Positions 43,604 through 54,006 are shown, counted from the first letter of the stretch. The stretch is 64,000 nucleotides of DNA from Streptococcus oralis Uo5 (GCF_000253155.1 NC_015291.1:1087001-1151000), one strand, 5' to 3'. Notes: a model not told the origin generated them from the sequence alone. Numbers and translations: made by a program.

Positions 43604-44647
43604 TCACTTTTTGCCCAAAGCAGCCTGTTCTCGATAAAATTTTAACCAGATTTCCAACAAATGCTCCTCAGAGTACTCTTTGGAGATCTCGCGAGCTTTT
43701 TCTTTCAAGTCCTTTAAAGCTTTAGGGTCATTCTTGTATTCTAGGATTGCTTCTCTCATCTCGGAAACATCACTTGTAGCACGATAATTCCCATCAAGAA
43801 TAACCTTATACAGATCCAAATCTCTTAACATAATAGGAGCCTCGCAACTAGCGGCCTCTAAGATAGTCATAGGGAATAATTCATTGTAACTTGGTAGCAA
43901 GAATAGATCCGCCATAGCGTAAAGCTCCCGCATCCGTTCCGGTGACACAATTCCAGGGAAAATAAGATTTTTGGGTGGATTGTCCATTATCTTCTTGTAG
44001 CGTTCATAACCATCTGTCATCCCACCAAATGAAAAACCACCTGCCCAGATAAAGGTAATTTCTGGCAATTCCTCAGCAAGACGGATAAAATCATCAATTC
44101 CTTTACGTTTCTGAACCTGACCCGCACCGATTACGACAAACTGATCTTCCGCAAGATCCATTTCCTTCCGGAGTTGTGCAACCTGTTCAGCTGGTAATGG
44201 ATGCCATTTTTCTTTGTTTACAAAGTTTGGAATATAAGTTACTTTTTCACGCGGAATACCAGCAGCCACCAAATCCTCGATAAACATGGGATTGACCACC
44301 ACCAAGTGTTCCATTCGGTTGTAAAAGGAAAAAACATAGCGTTTGACAATTCCTTTTAGGAAAAATGGGATCTTCAAACTCCCCTCAAGCGTATCAGGCA
44401 AAAAATGCACATAGCCAATTTTTCTCCCAGAGCGTTTCTTTTGGAAAGTAGATAAATAATAGGGGAAATCAATGGTGTGAAAATGAGTTACATCTGCCTC
44501 TACAGGAAGATTCTCTGTAACAATCAACTGGTCTTTGGCATCGCGGTGAAGGAGACTAACCAATTCTCGATAAGCTCCTGACACTCCTTGACCAGCTACT
44601 TTTTCACTTGAGCTTAGCATATTAATACGCAATTTTTCGTTTTCCAT
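43604..44647 (-). CDS. cpoA: Glycosyltransferase family 4, CpoA-type glycolipid galactosyltransferase
   Basis: About 347 residues. It contains the I-N-M-L-S-S-S-E-K-V-A-G-Q-G-V-S-G-A segment typical of CpoA, G-A-G-Q-V-Q-K-R-K-G near 170 and the E-x7-E motif N-E-L-F-P-M-T-I-L-E. In S. pneumoniae CpoA adds galactose to glucosyldiacylglycerol, and cpoA mutations alter beta-lactam susceptibility and membrane composition. The ATG at 44647 is seven bases after TATAAT with no ribosome-binding site at useful spacing. A longer frame starting at 44656 begins inside the -10 box and is rejected. A TTG at about 44632 is an alternative. Confidence 0.88.
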   Translation of the reverse strand: MENEKLRINMLSSSEKVAGQGVSGAYRELVSLLHRDAKDQLIVTENLPVEADVTHFHTIDFPYYLSTFQKKRSGRKIGYVHFLPDTLEGSLKIPFFLKGIVKRYVFSFYNRMEHLVVVNPMFIEDLVAAGIPREKVTYIPNFVNKEKWHPLPAEQVAQLRKEMDLAEDQFVVIGAGQVQKRKGIDDFIRLAEELPEITFIWAGGFSFGGMTDGYERYKKIMDNPPKNLIFPGIVSPERMRELYAMADLFLLPSYNELFPMTILEAASCEAPIMLRDLDLYKVILDGNYRATSDVSEMREAILEYKNDPKALKDLKEKAREISKEYSEEHLLEIWLKFYREQAALGKK

Positions 44648-44654
44648 ACCTTTC

Positions 44655-44663
44655 ATTATACCA
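44655..44663 (-). promoter_or_regulatory. Extended -10 promoter of cpoA
   Basis: TGGTATAAT ends seven bases before the ATG, the same geometry as ylxM; predicts a leaderless mRNA. Confidence 0.65.
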
Positions 44664-44694
44664 TTTTATTTCCAGAAAATCAGCAAAAGAAAGA

Positions 44695-44743
44695 AGAGAC
44701 GATTGGAAAATAGGATAATTTTATCCTTTTTCCAATCGTCTCT
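44695..44743. terminator. Long hairpin between the SufT-like gene and cpoA
   Basis: A stem of about 23 bp (outer AGAGACGATTGGAAAA, inner AGGATAA) with one bulged T and a two-base loop. The minus-strand side is only moderately T-rich (CTTCTTTCTTTT), the plus side has GCATTTTT. Most likely ends the dnaG-rpoD transcript; its length is unusual for a terminator. Confidence 0.65.
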
Positions 44744-44760
44744 CGCATTTTTCTTAGTCT

Positions 44761-45090
44761 TTATTTAATTCCTAGAGCGATACGTGCATATCGACTCATT
44801 TTTTCAACCGTCCAAGCTGGATACCAGACCAATTTAACTTCGGTATTGGTTACCTCAGGCACATCTGTCATCGCATCGTGTATCTGGTCTGTCAAAAGGT
44901 CAGCCAGTGGGCAGCCCATAGTTGTCAAGGTCATATCAATTTCAGTGTGACCTGTTTCACCATCAAAACGAATTTCATAAATTAAACCTAGGTTGACAAT
45001 ATCAATCCCCAACTCAGGGTCGATGACTTCTTCCAAAGCATTTAAAATGCGTGTTTTGATCGTTTCGATTTGCTCTTCTGTATAAGCCAT
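44761..45090 (-). CDS. MIP18/SufT-family iron-sulfur assembly protein
   Basis: 109 residues, PF01883. The motifs D-P-E-L-G-I-D-I-V-N-L-G-L-I-Y and the cysteine in T-T-M-G-C-P-L-A-D are those of SufT/PaaD-type proteins that help deliver iron-sulfur clusters. ATG at 45090 has GAGGAA upstream, in preference to the frame beginning at 45102. It follows rpoD by 14 bases. Confidence 0.9.
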   Translation of the reverse strand: MAYTEEQIETIKTRILNALEEVIDPELGIDIVNLGLIYEIRFDGETGHTEIDMTLTTMGCPLADLLTDQIHDAMTDVPEVTNTEVKLVWYPAWTVEKMSRYARIALGIK

Positions 45091-45104
45091 GTTATTCCTC
45101 ACTC

Positions 45105-46214
45105 TTAGTCTTCAATAAAATCACGAAGGGGTTTACTGCGACTTGGTTGACGCAATTTTCTCAAAGCCTTAGCCTCAATCTGACGGATACGCTCACGAGT
45201 CACGTTAAAGACTTTACCAACATCTTCAAGAGTACGCATTTTCCCATCATCTAGCCCGAAACGAAGGCGCAGAACGTTTTCTTCACGGTCTGTAAGAGTA
45301 TCCAAAACCTCATCCAACTGCTCACGCAAAACGATACGAGTTGTGTAGTCTACTGGATTTTCAATCACTTCGTCTTCGATAAAGTCCCCAAGATGACTAT
45401 CGTCCTCTTCACCGATCGGTGTTTCAAGTGATACTGGTTCTTGGGCAATCTTTAGGATTTCACGGACCTTGTCAGGTGTCATATCCATACGCTCAGCAAT
45501 TTGTTCAGGAGTTGGATCTTGCCCCAATTCTTGAAGGAGATTCCGCTGTTCACGGACAAGCTTGTTAATGGTTTCTACCATGTGGACAGGGATACGAATA
45601 GTACGTGCCTGGTCAGCGATGGCACGGGTAATCGCCTGACGAATCCACCAAGTTGCGTACGTAGAAAACTTAAATCCTTTTGAATAGTCAAACTTGTCAA
45701 CAGCCTTCATCAAGCCCATGTTTCCTTCTTGGATCAAATCCAGAAATTGCATGCCACGCCCTACGTAGCGCTTAGCGATAGAAACCACCAAACGAAGGTT
45801 GGCTTCTGCAAGACGTTGTTTGGCTTCGATATCACCAGCCTCAACTGCTAGGGCCAATTCTTTTTCCTCTTCGTTGGTCAAGAGAGGAACGACCCCGATT
45901 TCCTTCAAATACATACGGACTGGGTCATTGACCTTGGCAGAAGTTGAGCCAATCAAGTCCTCATCACTGAGTTCTGGCTCTTCTTCTGCACTAAGCACAC
46001 GCGCGCTTGGATTTCCTTCGTTGTCTGTGATAGAAATTCCAGCATCCTGAATCCGTTGCAAAAGGTCTTCAATGCCGTCTGCATCGAGGGTAAAAGGAAT
46101 AACCAGACTTGAATTGATTTCGTCATCTGTTGCTGTTCCTGTTTTTTTGTGGTTACGGATAAAGTCTGCTACTTGCACATCAAATGTGGTTACTTCTTTT
46201 TGTTTTGTTGCCAT
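45105..46214 (-). CDS. rpoD: RNA polymerase primary sigma factor
   Basis: 369 residues. Short region 1, then region 1.2 ([11 protein letters not shown]), region 2 ([17 protein letters not shown]), region 3 and region 4 with the helix-turn-helix [18 protein letters not shown]. It recognises the -10/-35 and extended -10 promoters seen in this window. Its ATG is two bases after the dnaG stop, and GGAG lies in the end of dnaG, so translation is coupled. Confidence 0.98.
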   Translation of the reverse strand: MATKQKEVTTFDVQVADFIRNHKKTGTATDDEINSSLVIPFTLDADGIEDLLQRIQDAGISITDNEGNPSARVLSAEEEPELSDEDLIGSTSAKVNDPVRMYLKEIGVVPLLTNEEEKELALAVEAGDIEAKQRLAEANLRLVVSIAKRYVGRGMQFLDLIQEGNMGLMKAVDKFDYSKGFKFSTYATWWIRQAITRAIADQARTIRIPVHMVETINKLVREQRNLLQELGQDPTPEQIAERMDMTPDKVREILKIAQEPVSLETPIGEEDDSHLGDFIEDEVIENPVDYTTRIVLREQLDEVLDTLTDREENVLRLRFGLDDGKMRTLEDVGKVFNVTRERIRQIEAKALRKLRQPSRSKPLRDFIED

Positions 46215-46216
46215 TA

Positions 46217-47977
46217 TTACTCCATTCTTCTCTTTTGGGAAATCAATCGTTGCAATTCTTCCAAGGCTGTGTCTGTATCTCCTACATGACTAGCTTCCTG
46301 CACTTTCTTTTTAATTCTTAAGTTGTCCTTGCTGAGGAGGGCACGGTTTCGAGTCGCTTCGACTTCCGCTAGCTCTTGGGGCGACATCTCAACTGGCAAA
46401 TCCAAGCTAAGCACGTGGTACCAAGCATTTTCAACTTCAGGTGTCTGATGAGAAAGCTCCTCTGAGGCGATTTCTCCCTGCTCACTTAATAATTCGTAAA
46501 GAATCTGAAATTCTGGGGTATCAAAGAAAAAATCTTCTCTTAATCGATAGTCATTCAAAACAACTGGGTTCTCAGCCATCCTATAGAGGAGATGAGCCTC
46601 TGCTCTCATGACTGCTGTCAGTTGGCGCGTTACAGGTAAACTAATCGCTGCTGGAGGTTGCTCCTCTTTAACTCTTTCCTGCCTCTGAACAATGCGACTT
46701 TCATTTACTATCTGTTCCACCTGCTGGTAATCAAAAGAAGGTAGATTATCCGCCAGAATGTGGATATAAGAATTCTGGGCAGTGATAGACTTTTCTTTGG
46801 CGATTAGGGGAGCAATCTTTTCAATGAACTCAATTTGCGCCTGCAAGTTATCACTATTTTCAGGCTTTAGCTGGTGAATATAGAACTCTATAGGACTGAT
46901 ACGAGTCTTGGTTAAAAGGTAAGCCAGGTCTTCAGCAGAATTCTTTTGCAAATACTCATCTGGGTCCATGGCATCAGGTACTCGAACAACCTCCACTGAG
47001 AAGTCTTTTAATTCCTCTAGAGCCTTGGCTGTTGCTGCCTGCCCTGCCTTGTCACCATCATAGCTGAGAACAATTTTTTTGGTAAAGCGTTTAAGGTGGT
47101 CAACATGCTCCTTGCTTAAGGCTGTTCCCATGGAAGCTACAGCATTTTCTATACCAGCACGGTAGGCTGCTATCACATCCATGAAGCCTTCCATCAGATA
47201 GAGCTCTGTAATCTTACCTGTTCCCTTTTTTGCCTTGTCCAAATGATACAATTCGTAACTCTTGTTAAAAATTGCAGTCGAGCGACTATTTTTATATTTG
47301 GCAGTCTGACTATCTGTTTCTTGCCAGATACGACCTGAAAATGCAATAACCTGTCCCTTGTCATTGGTCAAAGGAAAGATGATCCGTCCAAAAAAAGTAT
47401 CATAAAATTGATTACCATCTGACAGATAAAACAAGCCCGAATCCAATAAATCCTTTTCCTCAAACTTGTCAGCCAAACGTTGATAGAGATAAGTTCTCTC
47501 TGCTGGAGCTAGTCCAATCTGGAAGTGCTTCAGAACATCGTCTGTCAATCCTCGTTTGTAGAGATAAGCCCTTGCTTCTTCTCCCATCTTTGTCGTCATG
47601 AGGATGGCATGATAAAAACGGGCAGCTTCTTCATGCATGTCATATAAAGCTTGATGAGGCGAAGCCTGTTGAGAACGAGACTGGACAGGCATGGCTAGTT
47701 GAATACCGACGCGCTCTCCTAAGAGCTGAACGGCTTCCATGAAGGACACGCCTTGGTATTCTTCGATGAACTTAAAGACATCTCCTGAACGACCACAGCC
47801 GAAGCAATGATAAAACTGCTTGTCTTCCACAACGTTGAAAGAGGGGGTCTTTTCACCATGAAAAGGACAGAGCCCTAAATAGTTCCGTCCAGCCTTCTGT
47901 AAAGAAATCACATCACCTATGACTTCCACAATGTTGGCATTGTTTTTGATTTCTTCAATGACTTGCTTGTCAACCAT
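46217..47977 (-). CDS. dnaG: DNA primase
   Basis: 586 residues. Zinc motif C-P-F-H...C-F-G-C at about 40-65, RNA polymerase core with TOPRIM E-G-F-M-D-V near 265 and D-G-D near 308, and the C-terminal helicase-binding domain. ATG at 47977 has GGAGG eight bases upstream; the ATG at 47992 would contain that site. First gene of the dnaG-rpoD macromolecular-synthesis operon. Confidence 0.97.
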   Translation of the reverse strand: MVDKQVIEEIKNNANIVEVIGDVISLQKAGRNYLGLCPFHGEKTPSFNVVEDKQFYHCFGCGRSGDVFKFIEEYQGVSFMEAVQLLGERVGIQLAMPVQSRSQQASPHQALYDMHEEAARFYHAILMTTKMGEEARAYLYKRGLTDDVLKHFQIGLAPAERTYLYQRLADKFEEKDLLDSGLFYLSDGNQFYDTFFGRIIFPLTNDKGQVIAFSGRIWQETDSQTAKYKNSRSTAIFNKSYELYHLDKAKKGTGKITELYLMEGFMDVIAAYRAGIENAVASMGTALSKEHVDHLKRFTKKIVLSYDGDKAGQAATAKALEELKDFSVEVVRVPDAMDPDEYLQKNSAEDLAYLLTKTRISPIEFYIHQLKPENSDNLQAQIEFIEKIAPLIAKEKSITAQNSYIHILADNLPSFDYQQVEQIVNESRIVQRQERVKEEQPPAAISLPVTRQLTAVMRAEAHLLYRMAENPVVLNDYRLREDFFFDTPEFQILYELLSEQGEIASEELSHQTPEVENAWYHVLSLDLPVEMSPQELAEVEATRNRALLSKDNLRIKKKVQEASHVGDTDTALEELQRLISQKRRME

Positions 47978-48015
47978 ACACAATACCTCCATCTTATCAT
48001 AGTTTCACGTAAACT

Positions 48016-48044
48016 AGTATAGCTTATTTCTGAAAAAAAGTAAA
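48016..48044 (-). promoter_or_regulatory. Promoter of the dnaG-rpoD operon
   Basis: Minus-strand TTTACT, 17-base spacer, TATACT, about 40 bases before the ATG. Confidence 0.7.
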
Positions 48045-48103
48045 CCATTTCATACGCTTTCCGTAATTCTCTTTGCCTTATTTTTCTAGATAGAAAGAGG
48101 AGA

Positions 48104-48140
48104 TAAAAAACTCAGAAACACTTCCATGCTTCTAAGTTTT
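48104..48140 (-). terminator. Terminator of the tryptophan ABC operon
   Basis: Stem AAAACT-TAGAA paired with TTCTG-AGTTTT, then a T-run on the minus strand. Confidence 0.78.
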
Positions 48141-48172
48141 TCTTCACTATTTTTGATGATAATTTAACTCAT

Positions 48173-48931
48173 CTATTCAAATAATTGATAGTAGTCTGAA
48201 ATCTTCATCTTAGCTTTTTCTTCTTTGTTGAGGTCCTGGATGATACGACCTTCTTTCATGACAATCAAACGATTTCCATACTTCAACGCATCCTCCATAT
48301 GGTGGGTAATCATGAGGGCAGTCAGCTTATCTTTTGTGACAAATTCATCTGTTAACTCCATCAAGGCAACACTGGTCTTGGGGTCGAGGGCTGCTGTGTG
48401 TTCATCCAACAAGAGCAACTCTGGTCGCTTTAAGGTTGCCATCAAGAGACTCAAGGCCTGACGTTGACCACCTGATAGAAATTCAATCGGAGTGTCCAGA
48501 TGTTTTTCAAGACCATTTCCAACCTTTTCAATGGTAGCCTGAAACTCTTCTCTATGACTTGATAATCTTCTAGGAAGAAGCCCTCTCTTCTCACCACGGA
48601 ACTTGGCAATCAAGAGATTTTCCGCCACCGTCATACGGGGAGCCGTACCCATCTTAGGATCCTGAAAGACACGAGACAAATACTTAGCCCGCTTTTCAGG
48701 TGAAAAATGCGTCACGTCCTCGCCCATGATACGGATACTTCCACTTGTTAAAGGTAAGGTACCTGCAATCGTGTTAAAAAGCGTTGACTTCCCAGCTCCA
48801 TTTCCCCCTAGGATGGTAATGAAATCATGTTCGAAAATTTCAAGAGAAACATCATTCAGAATGATTTTTTCCTCATCAAAGCCATTCGTGATGACTTTGG
48901 TAGCATTTTTTAATTCTACAATTGCTGTCAT
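48173..48931 (-). CDS. trpZ: Tryptophan ABC transporter, ATP-binding protein
   Basis: 252 residues. Walker A G-G-N-G-A-G-K-S-T near 41, signature L-S-G-G-Q-R-Q-A, and Walker B L-L-L-L-D-E-H-T-A-A-L-D in which the usual P after DE is H, as in this transporter family. Overlaps the permease gene by four bases (ATGA). The substrate is inferred from the Trp T-box upstream of the operon. Confidence 0.88.
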   Translation of the reverse strand: MTAIVELKNATKVITNGFDEEKIILNDVSLEIFEHDFITILGGNGAGKSTLFNTIAGTLPLTSGSIRIMGEDVTHFSPEKRAKYLSRVFQDPKMGTAPRMTVAENLLIAKFRGEKRGLLPRRLSSHREEFQATIEKVGNGLEKHLDTPIEFLSGGQRQALSLLMATLKRPELLLLDEHTAALDPKTSVALMELTDEFVTKDKLTALMITHHMEDALKYGNRLIVMKEGRIIQDLNKEEKAKMKISDYYQLFE

Positions 48932-49794
48932 TTGCTAAACTTGACTCCTTTCAGGTATTTGCTTTTGAAGGTTGGAATCATGAGACAAACTGCCAAAATC
49001 AAGGCGCTGTATAAACGAAGATAACTTGTATTAAATCCAAGAGCAATCACTCCCCAGACGAGAAACTGATAAGCAATAGACCCCACGACAATGGTCATGA
49101 GTCGCTCTGCCAGGGTCAAACTCTTGAACAATACCTCACCAATAATCAAGCTAGCAAGCCCTACGACAATCACTCCAATTCCTCGAGAAACGTCTGCATA
49201 TCCTTCTTGTTGAGCAATTAATGCCCCTGCAAGCGCGATAATCCCATTTGAGAGAACCAAACCCATGAGTTCCATACGACCCGTATTGATACCAAAGCTA
49301 CGAGCCATATCAGGATTATCACCAGTAGCGATGTAGGCCTGACCTAGTTTGGTATCAAGGAAAAAGAGCATGAGACCAATTACAAGAGCTACAAAGATTA
49401 ATCCAGTCAGGAGTTGATTGAGATCCGAATCAAAAGGCAAGGCATCTTGAATTTGCTTGGTCCCAAGAAGCCCCAAGTTCGCACGTCCCATAATCATGAG
49501 CATGATGGAATGGCAGGAAGTCATGACCAAAATCCCTGATAAGAGAGTTGGGATTTTTCCTTTGGTATATAAGAGACCTGTCGCCATTCCAGCTAGACAG
49601 CCCGCACCTACTGCAGCTAGGGTTGCTAAAACTGGGTTGACTCCCTGTGTTATCAAGGTTACAGCTACTGCTCCCCCAAGAGGAAAAGAACCTTCAGTAG
49701 TCATATCAGGGAAATTCAAAATTCGAAAAGTCATAAAGATTCCCAAACCTAAAATCGCCCAGACCATCCCCTGAGAAATAATGGATACTATCAT
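48928..49794 (-). CDS. trpY: Tryptophan ABC transporter, permease
   Basis: 288 residues with eight or nine membrane helices, branched-chain amino acid permease family (PF02653); the P-D-M-T-T-E-G-S-F-P-L-G-G-A motif near 30 is typical of this group. It forms the membrane channel for the ATPase encoded next. A GGAGGAG/CTCCTCC hairpin separates it from the binding-protein gene upstream. Confidence 0.88.
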   Translation of the reverse strand: MIVSIISQGMVWAILGLGIFMTFRILNFPDMTTEGSFPLGGAVAVTLITQGVNPVLATLAAVGAGCLAGMATGLLYTKGKIPTLLSGILVMTSCHSIMLMIMGRANLGLLGTKQIQDALPFDSDLNQLLTGLIFVALVIGLMLFFLDTKLGQAYIATGDNPDMARSFGINTGRMELMGLVLSNGIIALAGALIAQQEGYADVSRGIGVIVVGLASLIIGEVLFKSLTLAERLMTIVVGSIAYQFLVWGVIALGFNTSYLRLYSALILAVCLMIPTFKSKYLKGVKFSK

Positions 49795-49821
49795 AATCTT
49801 TCACTCATTTCTTTCTTTAGT

Positions 49822-49852
49822 AAAAATGGGAGGAGATGTGTCCAGCTCCTCC
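49822..49852 (-). terminator. Intra-operon attenuating hairpin
   Basis: Seven-bp stem GGAGGAG/CTCCTCC followed by CATTTTT on the minus strand, between the binding protein and permease genes. Partial termination here would give more binding protein than membrane complex. Confidence 0.7.
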
Positions 49853-49859
49853 TTTATCT

Positions 49860-50855
49860 TTATTCAATCACTTGTCCTGCTTCATTTAGAACGGACTCAG
49901 GAATGGTGATACCAAGTTCCTGCGCTAGTTTTTTATTAATCACTGACTTACCAGTTGAAAAGACATTAACTGGCGTATCAGCTGGTTTTTCACCCTTCAA
50001 AACTTTAGCAATCATTTTACCAGTAGCCACACCAAGATCGTGTTGGTCAACTACTACAGATGCTAGTCCACCTGCTTCTACCATGGCAGTGGCACTTGGA
50101 TAGATTGGCTTTTTAGCTGTTTGGTTGCTTGAAACAACTGTTGAAAATGCGGATGCAATAGTGTTGTCAATTGGAACCCAAATCGCATCGACCTTGCTGG
50201 TCATAACATTGACTGTTGAAGCAATTTCATTTGTTGATGGAACAGCAAATGTTTCGACTGTCAAACCTGCTTTTTCAGCATAAGCCTTGAATTCTTCTAC
50301 CTGTGTTTTTGAGTTATCTTCGCTACTTGAGTAAAGAGCGCCGATTGTTTTGACATTTGGTGTGAGAGTTTTTATCAACTCTACTTGTTGTTCAGCAGGG
50401 TTGTGGTCTGATACCCCTGTGATGTTGCCACCTGGTTTTTTCAAATCTTTGACCAAGTTAGCACCGATTGGGTCTGTAATAGCAGCCATGATAACTGGTA
50501 GGTCTTTTGTAGCACTTGCGAGCCCTTGAGCTGCTGGTGTTGCAATCCCAACAACAACATCGTTTCCATTTGCTACCAATTGTTTACTCATGGTTGCAAC
50601 CTTGCTCTGATCACCTTCAGAGTTCATAAAGTCGATTTTTACTTGATCGTCCTTATAGCCTTCTTCAGCTAGTCCATCTTGAATCCCTTGGTAAATCAAG
50701 TCCAAGGATGGGTGACTAACAAATTGAAGGACACCAACCTTAGCGACCTTTTGCTCTTCCTTAGTTGCTGGCTTGTTCATTGATGAATAAATCAAGCTAG
50801 CCACCACCAATACTGCTAATCCAGCGACAATTCCAATCAAACGTTTATTTTTCAT
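49860..50855 (-). CDS. trpX: Tryptophan ABC transporter, substrate-binding protein
   Basis: 331 residues, ABC_sub_bind family (PF04392). After the N-terminal hydrophobic helix (about 7-24) come two periplasmic-binding lobes with V-G-V-L-Q-F-V-S-H-P-S-L-D and A-I-T-D-P-I-G-A-N-L-V. No cysteine is seen after the helix, so it lacks a lipobox and is probably held by an uncleaved signal anchor. The operon has a Trp T-box leader, matching the trpXYZ systems predicted in streptococci. Confidence 0.88.
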   Translation of the reverse strand: MKNKRLIGIVAGLAVLVVASLIYSSMNKPATKEEQKVAKVGVLQFVSHPSLDLIYQGIQDGLAEEGYKDDQVKIDFMNSEGDQSKVATMSKQLVANGNDVVVGIATPAAQGLASATKDLPVIMAAITDPIGANLVKDLKKPGGNITGVSDHNPAEQQVELIKTLTPNVKTIGALYSSSEDNSKTQVEEFKAYAEKAGLTVETFAVPSTNEIASTVNVMTSKVDAIWVPIDNTIASAFSTVVSSNQTAKKPIYPSATAMVEAGGLASVVVDQHDLGVATGKMIAKVLKGEKPADTPVNVFSTGKSVINKKLAQELGITIPESVLNEAGQVIE

Positions 50856-50947
50856 TTTTCTTTCTCCTTAATTCTTTTACCTTAACTTTTTAAATTACAT
50901 CATCAAGCGATGCCATCGTTTAAATTCCAATATCTTTCCTCCTAATA

Positions 50948-51184
50948 GAAAAAGTCCCCACACAAAAAACTTGTGTGAGGACGTCGATGCGCGGTGCCAC
51001 CTCAATTATAGGGACTATCCCTATCGCTCTTTCTCGCATTCACGAGTTGCACTGTAAGGTGTGCTCACCGAATTTTTATGATTTCAAATTCTTAAGTACA
51101 TTCAGCCCAATTTTCATCACTTTCATCTATCTGTTTCCACCAACCACAGACTCTCTAAAAAACTTCAATGATTACTTTCTGAAT
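50948..51184 (-). ncRNA. T-box leader (tRNA-Trp sensing) of trpXYZ
   Basis: The minus strand shows the conserved T-box TTGAGGTGGCACCGCG (50990-51005) and a terminator (stem GTCCTCACACAA/TTGTGTGGGGAC, then TTTTT, 50949-50983). Stem I can be drawn: ATTCAG (51179-51184) pairs with CTGAAT (51100-51105), AGTA of the loop E side lies above it, and the opposite strand of the loop carries UGG (51107-51109) followed by G. UGG is the tryptophan codon. Uncharged tRNA-Trp should stabilise the antiterminator and switch the importer on. Confidence 0.92.
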
Positions 51185-51190
51185 ATTTAA

Positions 51191-51218
51191 ATTATATCAT
51201 TTTTCAACTACTTGTCAA
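51191..51218 (-). promoter_or_regulatory. Promoter of the Trp T-box leader
   Basis: Minus-strand TTGACA, 16-base spacer, TATAAT with an upstream TG. Near-consensus, so control lies in the T-box and not in initiation. Confidence 0.88.
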
Positions 51219-51245
51219 GACTATTTTTAGAATTTTTTAAACAAT

Positions 51246-51278
51246 TCAAAAACTTCCCCTTGAAAAAAGAGGAAGTTT
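51246..51278 (-). terminator. Terminator of ppc
   Basis: Stem AAACTTCC/GGAAGTTT followed by TTGAATTG on the minus strand; short T-run. Confidence 0.65.
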
Positions 51279-51286
51279 GTAGAATA

Positions 51287-53983
51287 TCAGCCTGAATTAC
51301 GTAAACCAGTTGCAATTCCGTTAATGGTTGTATGGATCAGTTTTTCTTCGTCTGCCGACAATTCGCCGCGACGTTGACGTTTAATCAACTCCAACTGGAT
51401 GTAGTTAAGGATATTAAAGTAAGGCATACGATAGTTTAGGCTGTCTTTTAGGTAAGAGTTTTCTGCTAAGAGTTCATCATAACCTTCGATAGCTAAAATA
51501 ACATCCTTGGTTAACTGCCATTCATCTAAAATAGTGTAGTAGATAGCTTGCACTTCTTCGTCTTCACAGAGCTTGGCATATTCAAAGGCAATATTCATGT
51601 TAGACTTTGACAAGACCATGTCTACATTGGAAAGCAAAGATTGGAAGAAAGGCCAGTTTTGGTACATATCACGAAGAAACTCGATATTTTTCGGATCTTG
51701 ATCAATAAACTCTTTAAAGCTTGATCCTACACCATACCATCCAGGGAACATGACACGGCTTTGTGACCATGAGAAGACCCAAGGGATAGCGCGCAAACCG
51801 CCAATTTCAGTGATGGTCTTACGAGCTGCTGGACGCGAACCGATATTGAAGCTTGAAATAGCCTTGATTGGGCTTGATTCAAAGAAATAGTCATAGAAAT
51901 GTTCATTTCCAAAGACCAAGTCACGGTAGATATCGTAGCTGCGGTCCACTACTTGGTCCATGATGGCTTCGTAACGGTTTGATGTATTGGTATCACTCTT
52001 CTTCTTGGTAATCATACGGTTAATGGCTGCAGAAACCAACATTTCAAGGTTATAATAGGCAGCATCTTTGTTACCGTATTTGTTTCCAATCACTTCTCCT
52101 TGCTCAGTCAAACGGATACGGTCCTTAATAGACTTAAGTGGTTGAGATGTGATGGCTTCATAAGTTGGTCCACCACCACGACCCACAGTACCACCACGAC
52201 CATGGAAGAAAGTGACTTTAACGCCAAATTCATCCCCAATAGCAGTCAGTTGTTGTTGCGCTTTATAGAGAGTCCAACATGATGATAGGTAACCACCGTC
52301 CTTGTTACTATCAGAGTAACCAAGCATGATTTCTTGGTAGTTGTCTTTTGAAGCAATCCATTTTTTAGCCAAAGGAAGAGAGAAATATCTTCTCATGGTT
52401 TCTTCTGAGTGATCCAAGTCCTCGATCGTTTCAAAGAGGGGAACAATCTGAACGCGGGCTTTTTGGGCATCCACCAAACCGACTTCCTTAAGCATAATGG
52501 CTAGCTCTAACATATCGGATACACTTGTTGCGTGAGAAATGATGGTTTGACGAATGACGTTTTCACCCAGTTTATCCTTCAACTTGCGGGCAGCTTTAAA
52601 GATAGACAGTTCCTTCTCAAGAAGTTCTGACTTTTGAGCATGAGTCGCTGAGAGGATACGAGGATCTTCTTCCAACTCTTTTAAGAGGAGGGTACATTTT
52701 TCGTCTTCAGAAAGGTCGCTATAGTGGTCGTTGATACCAGCTGATGCTAGCAATTCAGCCACACAGGCTTCGTGAACACTAGAATCCTGGCGCATGTCGA
52801 TAGAGGCAAGATAGAAGCCAAAGATTTCAACTGCCTGCATCAACTCGACAAATTCTCCAGAAATCAGGTATTCCCCTTTGTTTTCAAGGAGAGAATCGCG
52901 AATCGCCAACAAATCTTGATAGAATTCATCTGCAGTGGCATATCTAGGCTGAAGTTCCTTGTCTTCAATGAGATAAGCCTTGGTTGCCTGCATCTTAGCT
53001 TGAATGTCAAAAAGAGCACGACGATAGAGTTCTTTTTCACGGTAAATGGAGTTATCTTGTGACTTCAGCGCCATCTCACGAACCTTGTCGCTGACATTCA
53101 CGATGCTGGTTGACAGTGAAAATTCACGATAAAGATTATAAATCTTTTCATCATAGTAGTTCATGATGACTTCACACTGAGTCAAGGCTGATTTGTTGAG
53201 GGTTTCTGCAGTTACGAAAGGATTTCCATCACGGTCTCCTCCGATCCACATCCCCATGGTAATCGGTTTTGGATGTTGGAGATCGATACCTTGTTCTTTG
53301 GCCATTTTTTTATACTCAGCTGTCAAACGTGGAACAGCATTCAGGAAAGAACTTTGGTAGTACTCCATCACGTTGGTGATTTCGTTGGTTACTTTCAATT
53401 TCTTCTCACGAATCATGTCCGTTTGCATGATAATTTCAATGTAACGACGGAGATCTGTGTGCCATTTTTCTTTATTAATCAAGCCGAGTTTGACATCACG
53501 GTACTTGCGCAAGAGCGTATGGATATGGTTGGTCAAATCCAGCATACTCTTGCGTTGTACTTGCGTTGGATGGGCGGTCAAGACAGGAACGACATTTAAC
53601 TTTTCTAAAATTTCAGCTGCATTTTCTTTTTCAGCTACCATCTTAATCGTTGTAGATAGTTTTCCTAGATAGTCTTGGTCCACATTGTTTTGGTGATTAA
53701 TTTCATAGGCCAAATCCACATCCTCGGAGATATTAATCAAAAGTGGAAGGATAGAGAAATAGCGTGAAATGTAAATCATTTCTTCATTCGAAAGACTTGT
53801 CACTAGGTCATTGAGCCCTTGATAATCCTCGCTAGTTGATAATTCCTTTAACTGGATAATCTTTTCAAAGGTTTCTGGCGCCAGCATATTTTTTGTAATA
53901 TCTTCTAATAGCTCAGTCAGAATCAAGACTTCTTCTTGGACAACTGCTTTATTACTATAGTTTTCTAATTTTTGAAGAGACAT
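51287..53983 (-). CDS. ppc: Phosphoenolpyruvate carboxylase
   Basis: 898 residues. Active-site histidine in L-T-A-H-P-T-Q near 137, [10 protein letters not shown] near 560 and the catalytic loop [14 protein letters not shown] near 600. It carboxylates PEP to oxaloacetate for aspartate synthesis in an organism with an incomplete TCA cycle. It follows ftsW by 23 bases, an order also seen in pneumococcus. Confidence 0.98.
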   Translation of the reverse strand: MSLQKLENYSNKAVVQEEVLILTELLEDITKNMLAPETFEKIIQLKELSTSEDYQGLNDLVTSLSNEEMIYISRYFSILPLLINISEDVDLAYEINHQNNVDQDYLGKLSTTIKMVAEKENAAEILEKLNVVPVLTAHPTQVQRKSMLDLTNHIHTLLRKYRDVKLGLINKEKWHTDLRRYIEIIMQTDMIREKKLKVTNEITNVMEYYQSSFLNAVPRLTAEYKKMAKEQGIDLQHPKPITMGMWIGGDRDGNPFVTAETLNKSALTQCEVIMNYYDEKIYNLYREFSLSTSIVNVSDKVREMALKSQDNSIYREKELYRRALFDIQAKMQATKAYLIEDKELQPRYATADEFYQDLLAIRDSLLENKGEYLISGEFVELMQAVEIFGFYLASIDMRQDSSVHEACVAELLASAGINDHYSDLSEDEKCTLLLKELEEDPRILSATHAQKSELLEKELSIFKAARKLKDKLGENVIRQTIISHATSVSDMLELAIMLKEVGLVDAQKARVQIVPLFETIEDLDHSEETMRRYFSLPLAKKWIASKDNYQEIMLGYSDSNKDGGYLSSCWTLYKAQQQLTAIGDEFGVKVTFFHGRGGTVGRGGGPTYEAITSQPLKSIKDRIRLTEQGEVIGNKYGNKDAAYYNLEMLVSAAINRMITKKKSDTNTSNRYEAIMDQVVDRSYDIYRDLVFGNEHFYDYFFESSPIKAISSFNIGSRPAARKTITEIGGLRAIPWVFSWSQSRVMFPGWYGVGSSFKEFIDQDPKNIEFLRDMYQNWPFFQSLLSNVDMVLSKSNMNIAFEYAKLCEDEEVQAIYYTILDEWQLTKDVILAIEGYDELLAENSYLKDSLNYRMPYFNILNYIQLELIKRQRRGELSADEEKLIHTTINGIATGLRNSG

Positions 53984-54006
53984 ATACTTTCCTTTCCATT
54001 CAATCC

